From assembly GCA_001513075.1 (NCBI GenBank), contig LFSE01000083.1:1-34061 (forward strand): a DNA stretch of 34,061 nt, read 5' to 3'. The DNA is from Clostridiales bacterium DTU074 (lineage in GTDB: Bacteria; Bacillota; Clostridia; Caldicoprobacterales; Caldicoprobacteraceae). The notes beneath the pieces were generated by a model. That model searched no databases, was not told the origin of the DNA, and worked only from the letters and a program-made list of their open reading frames with translations. Of this stretch, positions 23,663 to 32,572 are shown piece by piece. Made by a program: the position numbers and the translations under genes. Numbering within the stretch: the stretch's first letter is position 1; each line of letters starts with the position of its first letter.

Positions 23663-25975
23663 TCATTGCCATGAATTTCTGCTATCAAAGGGTTGAGGAA
23701 GGGATTCAATCTTTTTCAGCCAAGATTTATACCGTTCAAATTCAAAGGGCACATAGCCGGAAATATAATGATTCCCGTATTCCGTACTGCCAATTTTCCA
23801 TTTAAGGATAAACAATTTCTTTTCACCGGGTATCAGCCTGATTGCACCAACTACCTTATTTTCATTTGCCTTTGATACGGCTTCTCCGTTAAGAAGCGGT
23901 TCCCCGGTTTCGCCATCTTCCACAATATAGGATACCTTCACCGTCTCATTGCTATCGTTGCCCATAACAATTTTGTGCTCCCAGTTTTCCTGTTCATCCA
24001 TCATGAGACACACAGGCTGCTGTACCCTTTTTATATAATGATAGGCCAGCTTTTTCACAAAGTAATAATCCACAATGGCATCAGAAAACTGGGGCCAACA
24101 ATCCAGGAGATTCCACCATATAATCCCGGTTCTCCTCCATTTTTTCAACCTTACCATTTCAATAAAGAATTTTTTAGCCTCTGCCTGGCTGATTTGGGAT
24201 GCCAACACAAACTCCTCCAGCTTATCGGGAACATAGTCAAACATGATCCTGACCTGATTAGCCATGAGCTCATTTCGATTGTATCCTCTTCTTTCGCCTT
24301 TTATATAGTCGGTATTATGGGTATCCCAATCATCGTTGTTCTCGTAAGGCCAAAGCTTATCAGGGGAAATAAACCTTTTTATCGATGACACTGCAGGACA
24401 GCCGTGATAGCCAATCTCACTTATAAAATGCGCAGTTGAATGTTTATAAAAATCACCCTTAAAATAGTCCCTCGGTCCCCAGTTGTGCTGCTCCGGAACC
24501 GAAAGGTCACCCGATATATGATCAGGGATATAGGGCGATGACGGCAAAAAAACCCTGAACGGATCATGGCTGCCCACAACCCTGGGTAGTATCTCTCTGG
24601 ATATTCTGTTGTAACGGGCAGTTGGTAGCTTGTATTTATTCCAGCAATACATGCCGTCAATTTCATTGTCCCCTGCCCACAGAATGAGGGAAGGATGGTT
24701 TCTCAATTTTTTAACTATGGCTGTTGCCTCATTTTCAATTATGGCGCAAAATTCATCATTCTGGGGATAGATGCCGCAGGCCAGGGCAAAGTCCTGCCAT
24801 ACCATAATACCCCTTTCATCACACAGTTCGAAAAAATCGTGGTCCTCATACACATTTCCACCCCAGCAGCGAACAATATTGCATCCCAAGTCATCAAGCA
24901 TGTCATGGGCTTTCTTTAATCTCTCCTTATCCCTGCTATGCAAGGCATCCAGAGGAACCCAGTTGGTTCCCTTGGCCATTATAGGAAGCCCGTTTACCCA
25001 TATCTTAAACTCGTTATTGTCCATATCGGAGTTATACTCAGTTTCGAGCTCAATAAAACGGATGCCGATCCTGTTTTTGTATGTATCCACCACCTGGCCC
25101 TTATACAGCAGTTGAAACTCCATATCATACAAATGTGGTTTTCCATATCCTTTCGGCCACCACAACTTGGGATTGGCTATCTGCAGGACCGCTTCGTCGG
25201 AGCAAAACTTGGTTTTGTACCAGCCTTCTATTATGCTGTCCTCGCATTTTCCCATAATCCTTACCGAAAAGTCATCCAGGACAGGCTTGTCAGTCTTAAA
25301 TCTATATTTGACCAGCAGCTCCGCTTTATCTTTCGATAAATCTCTGGTGGCATAGTAAACTTCCTGCAAATACGTCTTCTCCCTGGCAACAAGGTCTATA
25401 TTCCGCCATATTCCGGCCGATAAAAGCCTGGGAGCTATATCCCATCCAAAGGAGTGGGGAGGCATCCTCAGCCATACCATCTCATCTATATGGCCTGCAC
25501 TGGTAATGTTTACCGGGAATTCTTTATCCCTTACTTTGTTTATGGCAGATTCTATTCTGATGGCAATATGGTTCTGCCCACCTATTTTTACCAACCTTGT
25601 TACGTCCAATTCGTGTTCTATAAGCATATTGGACACCTGACCGGCCATTTTCCCGTTAATCCATATAGTGCCGAATGTATTTAAGCCTTTTAGCCGCAAT
25701 AATATATCCTTCCCGCGAAAAGCCTCGGGTATCGTAAATTCTCTCTCGAACCACCATTGATAGAATTCATACTTCCTGAAGTTATAAAGATTTTGGCTGT
25801 AGAAAGGATCGCCTTCAATGCCGGCCCTCTGCAGATCCAATTCAATGTTACCGGGTACGATGGCATCTATCCGGTGCCACTTTTGTGCCTTTACGTCTTC
25901 TATGGTTGAAGGCATTTTACCGGATTCCAGATTAAAATAAAGGTTCCAGGTGCCGTTTAAGCTTACGGTTTTCAA
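23663..25975 (-). CDS. GH2 beta-mannosidase-like glycoside hydrolase
   Basis: A 770-residue intracellular enzyme with GH2 architecture: N-terminal jelly-roll sugar-binding domain (about 1-190, with FGTIWINGKMAG), immunoglobulin-like domain (about 190-320), then the catalytic barrel. The acid/base is Glu438 in LWAGDNEIDG and the nucleophile Glu520 in FISEIGYHG. Motifs KGTNWVPLDAL and NIVRCWGGNVYE are those of beta-mannosidases. At 770 residues it lacks part of the C-terminal beta domains of longer members. The start is TTG at 25975 with AAGGGGG eight bases before it, and no better ATG exists. It is the last gene of the PHP/alpha-beta-hydrolase unit. It would release beta-linked mannose from the non-reducing end of imported oligosaccharides; beta-glucuronidase or other GH2 activity is less likely. 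Confidence 0.9.
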   Translation of the reverse strand: MKTVSLNGTWNLYFNLESGKMPSTIEDVKAQKWHRIDAIVPGNIELDLQRAGIEGDPFYSQNLYNFRKYEFYQWWFEREFTIPEAFRGKDILLRLKGLNTFGTIWINGKMAGQVSNMLIEHELDVTRLVKIGGQNHIAIRIESAINKVRDKEFPVNITSAGHIDEMVWLRMPPHSFGWDIAPRLLSAGIWRNIDLVAREKTYLQEVYYATRDLSKDKAELLVKYRFKTDKPVLDDFSVRIMGKCEDSIIEGWYKTKFCSDEAVLQIANPKLWWPKGYGKPHLYDMEFQLLYKGQVVDTYKNRIGIRFIELETEYNSDMDNNEFKIWVNGLPIMAKGTNWVPLDALHSRDKERLKKAHDMLDDLGCNIVRCWGGNVYEDHDFFELCDERGIMVWQDFALACGIYPQNDEFCAIIENEATAIVKKLRNHPSLILWAGDNEIDGMYCWNKYKLPTARYNRISREILPRVVGSHDPFRVFLPSSPYIPDHISGDLSVPEQHNWGPRDYFKGDFYKHSTAHFISEIGYHGCPAVSSIKRFISPDKLWPYENNDDWDTHNTDYIKGERRGYNRNELMANQVRIMFDYVPDKLEEFVLASQISQAEAKKFFIEMVRLKKWRRTGIIWWNLLDCWPQFSDAIVDYYFVKKLAYHYIKRVQQPVCLMMDEQENWEHKIVMGNDSNETVKVSYIVEDGETGEPLLNGEAVSKANENKVVGAIRLIPGEKKLFILKWKIGSTEYGNHYISGYVPFEFERYKSWLKKIESLPQPFDSRNSWQ

Positions 25976-26111
25976 TGGCGTATCCCCCTTTGCTCACAAA
26001 AGTTAACCACGGGCGTCCTTTCCCTGCTTAATGGCCTGACTAAATGGTATCTCCGCCTCTTTATGTTAATCAGTCTTGCGAAAGCCAGGTTTTTTGACCC
26101 AATGCATACAC

Positions 26112-27476
26112 TTATTCTGTTTTATCAATTACTTTGCTTGCTATTTCATCCAATGCAGCTTCCAGATCAGGCCGCCTATTCTTTAGTCTTTCACATATAC
26201 CGGTGAATTCCTCAGCGCATTCCTTAACAAACCATGATAACTCATCCAAGATTTCCCGTCTTATTGTGGACATGGAGCCATATACAGAGTCATCAACACC
26301 TTCCCTCCACGGCACCAACAGACTCTTACCCTGGTATCGTTGAGCCATAAGAGCAAGCTTGTCTTCCGTCAGCCAGTTTGTTCGCCTATATGTCCTGTTT
26401 AGCTGGGCTTCCATATACGGGATTGCATCAAATGGCCCGAGCAAGAGATTCTTTTGATGTCCTGCATGCGCCTCAACCGGCCCTTCGTCATATACAACTA
26501 TGTTAAAGCGCTTATCCAAATCAAAGGGGACCGCAATATTCTCTCCCTCGGCTGTTGGCGCAGGGATAAAATATTCGGCCAACTCACTGCAGGGAAGCGT
26601 TTCTGCCAACGATTTTTGCAGCTCTTCTGGAAGATCAAATTCTGACAGGCTAATGCGAAAATCCTTCGGCAAGGATTCTCCACGCACTGCCGGTCCAAAA
26701 CGCCTTGTTAACTGTTCAACGGGTACCAATGCATCGGAAGTAAAATGAGTGAAAAGCACAGGATTTGTAAAACAACCGGTCATGCAGGAAGGTGATAAAA
26801 CCATCCCTATTTTGGGATCGGGGTGCTGTTCTATTCTATAATAATTTGGTGTAAACATATCGGCAATGAATCCCACTATAGGAATTGGCAATATTTCCGC
26901 CAGCCGGGTGGTGTCCTTCCGTTCTTCAGGCGATAGTTTTGATAACACCTCTTGATTATAGCTGTGGGCGTGATCTAAATACTTCATGTTATATACAACG
27001 TTGGTTATTCCAACAATTGAAACGGTGCAGCAAATCCCAAGATGAAGGATTGAGAGCATCAAAGCCATATACCCGCCGGCGCTTCCGCCGGTTACCACAA
27101 TACGGGACGGATCAATATCGGGTTGTTTCCTAACTGCCGTCAGCGCCGCACTGTTGAACACCAGATCGTCGTCGATCAAATTTACATTGTATTCCGGCAA
27201 AAAGTTTATTGGAGATGCAACCGCCCAACCTTTCATAAGATACATCTTAAGCATGGCATCGCTCTCCGTTACCTCGTAGTGGGCTATGAATACAAGGGGC
27301 ATTGGCATTGGTGCATTGTCAGGCAAATAAAGGCGTACAGAGCGCCTGCATATGCTGCCGTCTTTTGTAACAAAGGGTATCTCTATATCACGCTTCTCAA
27401 CGTTAAAAGGCAATTCCAACTTTTTTGTCCTGGGTTTCGATAAAGCCGCCATAATCATTCGTATATCCCGTTTCAT
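26112..27476 (-). CDS. Alpha/beta-hydrolase (peptidase S9/esterase-like)
   Basis: A 454-residue cytoplasmic serine hydrolase. The nucleophile elbow is VVTGGSAGGYMA (Ser132). A plausible catalytic Asp is Asp248 in FTSDALVPV, the classic position after a dozen strands, and His lies in EAHAGHQ (337 or 340). The acidic residue and the motif order fit the alpha/beta fold with a sizeable lid insertion (about 160-230). Peptidase, esterase or carbohydrate deacylase functions are all possible; context with a PHP enzyme and GH2 mannosidase favours removal of a substituent from a glycan. The ATG at 27476 is preceded by GGGGGA at seven bases. It starts 27 bases after the PHP gene and is followed 136 bases later by GH2. 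Confidence 0.78.
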   Translation of the reverse strand: MKRDIRMIMAALSKPRTKKLELPFNVEKRDIEIPFVTKDGSICRRSVRLYLPDNAPMPMPLVFIAHYEVTESDAMLKMYLMKGWAVASPINFLPEYNVNLIDDDLVFNSAALTAVRKQPDIDPSRIVVTGGSAGGYMALMLSILHLGICCTVSIVGITNVVYNMKYLDHAHSYNQEVLSKLSPEERKDTTRLAEILPIPIVGFIADMFTPNYYRIEQHPDPKIGMVLSPSCMTGCFTNPVLFTHFTSDALVPVEQLTRRFGPAVRGESLPKDFRISLSEFDLPEELQKSLAETLPCSELAEYFIPAPTAEGENIAVPFDLDKRFNIVVYDEGPVEAHAGHQKNLLLGPFDAIPYMEAQLNRTYRRTNWLTEDKLALMAQRYQGKSLLVPWREGVDDSVYGSMSTIRREILDELSWFVKECAEEFTGICERLKNRRPDLEAALDEIASKVIDKTE

Positions 27477-27503
27477 GTCTTTTCCCCCATAAATATAATT
27501 TTT

Positions 27504-28832
27504 TCATTTGCTCCAATAATGATTCATAAGCCGGGCGGTCTGCCCCTTTGCCATCTTCAGCCTTTGAGCCGCGTCATCTTCTCCCCTTATATACTTAAGC
27601 ATCAGATTACCCTCTTCATAACACAGCCCATCATGTTTGGGGAAAAATTCTCTCAGAAGGAACAGAGCATATTTGACCAGCCTCCAGGGTCCAAAAACCC
27701 TCACAGGACAACCGGGCACCTTCTCCACAGCTACACTGTAGTAATTTTTTATGGCTTCCTTTATGTCTTCAACTTCCAGACCCTTAGAAAAAACCATAGT
27801 ATATACCCATCCAAATGATACATCACGTTCACAGCCATGAGCATCACTGCATCCCACAATGGCTATTTGATTGCCCTTTGCCCGCTGTTCGTTGTAATGA
27901 GCCACCTGCAGCATGTTGGAATCAACCTGAATTCCACCTATTCCCAATAGTTCATAAGCATCGAAGGGATGTTTTTCAAGCATGTAATCGGTAAATACGG
28001 GGGACACGTTGTAACGTCTTTCATATACCCAATACGGATGGCAGAAAATACCCAGCCCGCCACCTTCCCTGATCTTTTTAAAACACCATACGCAGGCGGC
28101 ATATTCATATCTGTCCACCCCGGCCGGGAGATCGTCTATGTTATTTGCAACAGCCTCAACTTCAGCCATGTATTTGTCCGGGTTTTCCTCCACATACTGA
28201 CTGATGCTATAATTCGCTCCAAAATTGACTATATGCACCTCAACTCCGGGCAAATGAATTTCTTCCCCGGGGAAAATCTTTAGATCAATATCCACGTCTT
28301 TATAAGTTTCCTTGGCTCGGATGGAAGGTTGATAGGCTTTGTGATCGGTTACCGCCATAAAATCAAATCCGATTCTTCTGCAGGCCGCTGCCACATATTC
28401 GGGAGATTCCTTGCCATCGGACAAATTGCTGTGTATATGTAGCTCGCCCTTATAAGGACGCCGCTGATACAGGTCATCCTTCAAGGAATATATGGAAAAG
28501 GCACCGATTTCCTTCTCTTCTCCATTTGAACGGACGGATATCAAAAGGACGTGCTCCTGCTCACCTTCAAAACAATGCCTAACCTCCAGTATCCCGTTTG
28601 ACGGCTTTAACACAGTTGTGTAACCACGTTCCTCACCCTTTTGTGAATGGCAGCTATCCATAGATGTAATTTTTACTTCGTACTCAGCATCTTCATCAAA
28701 TTTGCAGTGATCATACAATGGAACGATTTTTACAACACTTTCACTGTCAGCAGGAACTAGTTTGGGATAAACATCATAATACCTTCTGTAATATGTTTCC
28801 CTTAATATTTCGTATACCCTGGTGATATCCAT
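27504..28832 (-). CDS. PHP-domain metallohydrolase (CehA/McbA-like)
   Basis: A 442-residue protein. Residues 1-125 form a beta-rich N-terminal domain without a motif I recognise. The PHP domain follows: ELHIHSNLSDG (His132, His134, Asp139), VTDHKAYQ (Asp163, His164), FPGEEIHLPGVEVHIVNFG (Glu190/191, His200), GIFCHPYW and the C-terminal CSDAHG. These are the usual ligands of a di- or trinuclear metal centre, so it is very likely an active phosphoesterase, or an amide or ester hydrolase. CehA/McbA proteins with this N-terminal extension occur often in polysaccharide loci with unknown substrates. The ATG at 28832 has AAAGGGG nine bases upstream. It heads an operon with the alpha/beta-hydrolase and GH2 enzyme. 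A 19-bp tandem repeat lies about 180 bp upstream. Confidence 0.87.
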   Translation of the reverse strand: MDITRVYEILRETYYRRYYDVYPKLVPADSESVVKIVPLYDHCKFDEDAEYEVKITSMDSCHSQKGEERGYTTVLKPSNGILEVRHCFEGEQEHVLLISVRSNGEEKEIGAFSIYSLKDDLYQRRPYKGELHIHSNLSDGKESPEYVAAACRRIGFDFMAVTDHKAYQPSIRAKETYKDVDIDLKIFPGEEIHLPGVEVHIVNFGANYSISQYVEENPDKYMAEVEAVANNIDDLPAGVDRYEYAACVWCFKKIREGGGLGIFCHPYWVYERRYNVSPVFTDYMLEKHPFDAYELLGIGGIQVDSNMLQVAHYNEQRAKGNQIAIVGCSDAHGCERDVSFGWVYTMVFSKGLEVEDIKEAIKNYYSVAVEKVPGCPVRVFGPWRLVKYALFLLREFFPKHDGLCYEEGNLMLKYIRGEDDAAQRLKMAKGQTARLMNHYWSK

Positions 28833-29004
28833 AACAAAAATCCCCTTTCTTTATTTTAATTTTAATTATAATCCCGTCAGATAATCGGGATATATAAGCA
28901 ATAGAAGGTGCAACGCAAGATATCAGGCTGATTCAAAGATAAGCAACTGCTGATTTGTTAATGTCATACAGCTTTATACATATGCCACACTTCCCGAAAT
29001 TCCA

Positions 29005-29042
29005 ATTATATGATCAAGCAGAAATTATATGCTCCAACAGAA
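29005..29042. repeat. 19-bp tandem direct repeat upstream of the PHP operon
   Basis: Two adjacent 19-bp units, ATTATATGATCAAGCAGAA and ATTATATGCTCCAACAGAA, agree at 16 positions. Direct repeats with about two helical turns per unit suit AraC-family regulators, and such a regulator is encoded at 20848-23181. Placement about 170-210 bases upstream of the start codon is compatible with an activator site. Confidence 0.6.
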
Positions 29043-29122
29043 ATATTCCCTCATTTTGACTGCATAATTTGATTATATAGCATTTTTTTAAAATTTGGTA
29101 GTGGTTTCTTCTTGAATTGGAT

Positions 29123-29152
29123 GAAATAAAAAGAGCAGCTGATTTGCTGCTC
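29123..29152 (-). terminator. Intrinsic terminator of the GH63-like gene
   Basis: GAGCAGC (29133-29139) and GCTGCTC (29146-29152) pair around a six-base loop. On the minus-strand RNA the stem is followed by UUUUUAUUUC. It lies 120 bases past the gene's stop and makes this gene a single-gene transcription unit. Confidence 0.85.
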
Positions 29153-29272
29153 CTCATAAAAACTCATTATTTTATATCTTATTTTCGTACCAGATCTGTC
29201 AATGGAAAACATGCTGTATCTGTCAGTTGCTTATTGTATCTGCCAGTTGCTTAATAAGTTTACAGATTTAAT

Positions 29273-30988
29273 CTATCTCACTTCCTTTTTCAATAAATAT
29301 TCATGCATCATAATCAAAAACACGCTTGAAGTCCAGGTATATGCCCTATCACGCAACCCGTCACCTTTCAGAGCATCAAAGTTCTCGGCAAAACCGCTTT
29401 TAACACAGAGATTACCAAATTTTCGACATATATCATAGGCCAAATCTTCCTCTCCGGATTCCCTTAAACCATCCACCATTAGCATTGTTGACGGAGCCCA
29501 GATGGGACCGCGCCAGTATCCATCGGATTCATAAAACGGACTGTCAACACTTTCAGTAGCCAAACCATACTCGGTTATCAATACGCTCTGTTTCAGATCA
29601 CCGATCATAGTCATTAATACACTTTGCGGTAAACGCTTACCCAATACCAGAGATACAAAAGGCAGAAGACTACGGGATGATATTTGCTTATGCGTCCCCG
29701 ACTGCAAAGCTACCAGCCTATTGCCTTTTAATGAATGCTTGAGTAACTTATCCAGCAGATCAGATGCCCTCTGCTTCCATATACGTGACTGAGCCTTTCG
29801 GCCTAGTATAGCCGCCACATGGGACAGCGTTTCCATTTGGATCACAAGGAAAGCGGTTAAATCGGGACTTTCAACAGGAGGCCGTTCGGAAAATACCGTA
29901 CTGTTATCCCATCCGGAATCGTTTCCATGATTATATTGCGGTATACCATCGTCATCAAAGTCACGATAGTTAAACCACCAGTTAGTCCAATTGCATAGAG
30001 GTTCATACACCTCCGATAAGCTTGTTCGATCCATGAGCTCATCATTATTCTCCATCATCTTTTTCAACGCCCATCCATGAATAGGTGGTTTACAAAAATT
30101 CCATACCGGTATGCGATCGTTAATGCTATCTGGTATAGCACCATAATCATCCTGATGATCAAACATTATCATTAATTGATCCCATGCCAACTCCGGATAT
30201 TTATAGCTCAAGGCTATGGCATTGAAGCAGTGATCCCAGCTCCATACGTTGATCATCCAATTCTTGGACATAAGCATAGCCGGTCTGCCTATCAAACCGT
30301 TTGGTTCTACAATGCTTGACCAATTGATGTAAGAGGCCAGTTCTCGCGCTTTAGTATATTTCTCCGGTACAACAGGCATTTTGTCCAAAAATGCTTCAAA
30401 CTCATCCTTAACCTTTCGGACACACTCGTCAAATTCACTATATGTATTTGGAACATATGAACTGGAGAATTCCTCAATGGAACATTCAAAATAACCTGTT
30501 TCATCGGGCAGTAAATCAAACTTGATAAAACTGCATTTAAGCCCGTTCCATTGAGCCTCCACATTCAGCTTTCCTGTCAATGAAGTTAGCATCAGATTAA
30601 CTCCACTGCTGAATATATTAATTATCCACATACGTTCGTTAAACGGTATGGCATTATTAAAAGCAGATTCGGCATCAGAAAATAACCTCAGGCTTATACC
30701 TTGTCCTCTTACTCTTATGACCTTCGGTTCAGGAATACTGATCTCAACATATCCTTCAACAGCCTCCAACCGAAGCAACTCGGGCTTTGCCTTTATCTCA
30801 AACGGTACCGGTACATTTCCATCGGTAACTTCAACCAACATAATCTGTCTTGATTGTGCATCACCATGGATTGTACGTAAATATAGCCCAGGTTTTGCTT
30901 TAGTACCTCTAAAACTCTCTGATATTAGTGAAAAAGCAAAATATGACCCACAGCGACTAAAAGGAACTTCTTTTAAGTTAAGATTCAT
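29273..30988 (-). CDS. GH63-like / MGH1-type glycoside hydrolase
   Basis: A 571-residue intracellular glycosidase of the (alpha/alpha)6-barrel type. An N-terminal beta-sandwich (about 1-180) precedes the barrel, whose landmarks are SKNWMINVWSWDHCF near 241, GAIPDSIN, SGWDNS (presumed general acid Asp361), SDGYWRGPIWAP near 488 and SGFAENFDAL (presumed base Glu535). These correspond to the acid and base motifs of GH63, GH37 and the mannosylglycerate-hydrolase clan. Activity would be inverting hydrolysis of an alpha-linked glucose, mannose or similar residue; exact specificity cannot be read. The ATG at 30988 has GGGAGG at eight bases. It stands alone between a transposase remnant and a strong terminator but fits the glycan-trimming theme of the window. 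Confidence 0.85.
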   Translation of the reverse strand: MNLNLKEVPFSRCGSYFAFSLISESFRGTKAKPGLYLRTIHGDAQSRQIMLVEVTDGNVPVPFEIKAKPELLRLEAVEGYVEISIPEPKVIRVRGQGISLRLFSDAESAFNNAIPFNERMWIINIFSSGVNLMLTSLTGKLNVEAQWNGLKCSFIKFDLLPDETGYFECSIEEFSSSYVPNTYSEFDECVRKVKDEFEAFLDKMPVVPEKYTKARELASYINWSSIVEPNGLIGRPAMLMSKNWMINVWSWDHCFNAIALSYKYPELAWDQLMIMFDHQDDYGAIPDSINDRIPVWNFCKPPIHGWALKKMMENNDELMDRTSLSEVYEPLCNWTNWWFNYRDFDDDGIPQYNHGNDSGWDNSTVFSERPPVESPDLTAFLVIQMETLSHVAAILGRKAQSRIWKQRASDLLDKLLKHSLKGNRLVALQSGTHKQISSRSLLPFVSLVLGKRLPQSVLMTMIGDLKQSVLITEYGLATESVDSPFYESDGYWRGPIWAPSTMLMVDGLRESGEEDLAYDICRKFGNLCVKSGFAENFDALKGDGLRDRAYTWTSSVFLIMMHEYLLKKEVR

Positions 30989-31057
30989 AATTTATACCTC
31001 CCTAATATATTATTTGAAAAAAGTGAAAAATTCTAGTAATGTTTTACTGCCAAAATA

Positions 31058-31148
31058 AATTCCCGATTGGATGTCGAATTAGTAATAAAGATAAAAACCT
31101 AAATCGACGCCCAACGGGAACAAATAAAATATTCGACTTCCCGTTGGG
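31058..31148. repeat. Set of inverted repeats flanking the transposase remnant
   Basis: CCCAACGGGAA (31110-31120) and TTCCCGTTGGG (31138-31148) are perfect 11-bp inverted repeats. A related copy TTCCCGATTGGATGTCGAA at 31060-31078 pairs imperfectly with 31101-31120. The repeated TTCCCG-TTGG unit just before the transposase start resembles an IS end or its left-hand hairpin. Confidence 0.65.
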
Positions 31149-31173
31149 ATAATCCTTCCGGAAGGTTAGAAAA

Positions 31174-31450
31174 ATGTTAGTAATTGATAATCGACAAATT
31201 TCCTTTGCCGATTACCTCATTCCACAGGAATTAACAGAGCATGGTGATGAACTATCGATGCTCGATGGGTATCTTAATGATATATTCCTTAAGTTATGAA
31301 GAATTACAGGAGCGAGTTTCAGATAGCATCAAATGGAGAAGATTCTGCCAAATATCGTTGGACTTCTTGGACTTCAATGTTCCGGATGGGTCAACTCTTT
31401 GCAAACTAAGCAAACTATTTGGCAATGATACTTTTGACGAACTCAATTAG
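31174..31450 (+). pseudogene. Degenerate transposase N-terminal fragment (DUF772-like)
   Basis: The only plus-strand coding trace. An ATG at 31174 with GGAAGG upstream starts a 41-codon frame (RQISFADYLIPQELTEHGD) that ends at 31299. The following similarity is in the next frame (SYEELQERVSDSIKWRRFC, VPDGSTLCKLSKLFG) and ends at 31450. These segments resemble the N-terminal domain of IS5/IS1182-type transposases. A frameshift, a probable internal deletion and the loss of the whole catalytic domain mark it as a dead remnant. It interrupts the otherwise one-directional locus between two units. Confidence 0.7.
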
Positions 31451-31483
31451 TTAAAAGAGTATCACAGTCGAACAATAAAAGCA

Positions 31484-31515
31484 AAGCCATCCTGTTTTCT
31501 TTTTCAGGATGGCTT
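31484..31515 (-). terminator. Terminator after the Gfo/Idh gene
   Basis: AAGCCATCCTG (31484-31494) and CAGGATGGCTT (31505-31515) form a perfect 11-bp stem with a ten-base loop. The minus-strand RNA continues UGCUUUUAUUG. It begins 15 bases past the Gfo/Idh stop. Confidence 0.8.
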
Positions 31516-31529
31516 ATGATGTTATATCG

Positions 31530-32513
31530 CTATCCTATTTTAACAGGCATACCGGTCTCGATGGATTGATTGGCTGCCAATGCAATTTCCATGCTTTTCA
31601 TGGAATCCTTATAGGGTGAAAGAACCATGGAGGGATCCTTTGCCTTGACAGAATCAATGAATGTCCGATCAGCTTTCATACCCGCATCTTCAATTGTTTT
31701 GTATTCTTTCATGGAGTGCTTTTTGATAAAACGGACGTGTTTCCTCAGTTCATATTCAATCCGAACATCACGGCATACAAAGGTAATACCGTTGCCTATA
31801 CCGGGCGCCTGTCCGCTTACGTAGCATCCGGTAAAAAGAGTGGCTACAACATTGTTTTTGAAGGAAATAACCGTTGCAGAATAATCTTCAATATCATAGT
31901 CCGGTATACCCTTTACAATACCGGCTTTGCCCACGCTGTATACTGTCTCAGCTTCCCCCAGAAAATATCTCATTATGTCGATAAGATGGATGCTCTGTTC
32001 TACAATCTGCCCGCCTGACTGAGCCTTCCTTTTCCACCATGGTACGCCGGGTATCCCGCCAATCCAGGCACCGTATACAATGCCGATTTCATGCCCCTTT
32101 ATGTATTCCTTTGCTCTGGCAATAATATCAAGATATCTGTCCTGAAAACCCACAGCGGAGACAATTCCGGCCTCCTCAATGCTCTGATTTACCCTCTTGA
32201 CGGTCTCCATGTCGGTCGCAACCGGTTTTTCGACGTACATGTTTATTCCGCGCTTTGCCGCTTCCACCTCAATATCTCCGTGCAAGTAGGGAGGTATACA
32301 GACATATACCGCATCCAGTTTCGCATTGTCATACATATCAAGATAACCGGAATATTTGCGGCCACCCGGTGCCATAGCCAGCATCCGATCCATCTGCTCC
32401 TCAACAGGATCGTAAACCGCCACTATTTCCACATCGTCCATCTTTAAAAGATGGTCGGCATGATAACGGGCAATTCCGCCGCAACCCACAAAACCCACCC
32501 TGACCTTTGACAT
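31530..32513 (-). CDS. Gfo/Idh/MocA-family NAD(P)-dependent sugar dehydrogenase
   Basis: A cytoplasmic oxidoreductase of about 327 residues with classical motifs: the dinucleotide loop GFVGCGGIARYH at the N-terminus, VEKPVATDM near residue 97 (catalytic Lys of the EKP motif) and EQSIHLIDIMRYF near 178 with the catalytic His. It should oxidise or reduce a sugar or cyclitol hydroxyl. It differs clearly from the atypical Gfo/Idh protein at 1755-3014, which lacks the EKP Lys. ATGs compete at 32522 and 32513: AAGGAG abuts the first but is nine bases from the second, so 32513 is chosen. It follows an FGGY kinase after about 280 bases and is closed by a terminator, so the two may form a unit. Confidence 0.92.
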   Translation of the reverse strand: MSKVRVGFVGCGGIARYHADHLLKMDDVEIVAVYDPVEEQMDRMLAMAPGGRKYSGYLDMYDNAKLDAVYVCIPPYLHGDIEVEAAKRGINMYVEKPVATDMETVKRVNQSIEEAGIVSAVGFQDRYLDIIARAKEYIKGHEIGIVYGAWIGGIPGVPWWKRKAQSGGQIVEQSIHLIDIMRYFLGEAETVYSVGKAGIVKGIPDYDIEDYSATVISFKNNVVATLFTGCYVSGQAPGIGNGITFVCRDVRIEYELRKHVRFIKKHSMKEYKTIEDAGMKADRTFIDSVKAKDPSMVLSPYKDSMKSMEIALAANQSIETGMPVKIG

Positions 32514-32572
32514 AAAAATCATCTCCTTCCCTTTATTTATTGAAAGATAATGATTTTACAATCCAGCCAACT

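Larger units (their letters stand above)
28833..29272. other. 440-bp spacer before the PHP-hydrolase operon
   Basis: No gene. It holds the terminator of the GH63-like gene (29123-29152), a 19-bp tandem repeat (29005-29042) that could be a regulator site, and several TATAAT-like elements on the minus strand (for example near 28865 and 29075), none of which has a convincing -35 at 16-18 bases. Confidence 0.5.
30989..31529. other. 541-bp spacer with IS remnant and inverted repeats
   Basis: It holds the decayed transposase fragment on the plus strand (31174-31450), inverted repeats before it (31058-31148), the terminator for the Gfo/Idh gene (31484-31515) and, at its left end, the leader and GGGAGG site of the GH63-like gene. 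Confidence 0.6.

Noticed and set aside
28335-28355. GATCGGTTACCGCC inside the PHP gene as a LacI site
   Set aside because: Only a half-site matches, and the bases are explained by conserved VTDH codons of the PHP motif.
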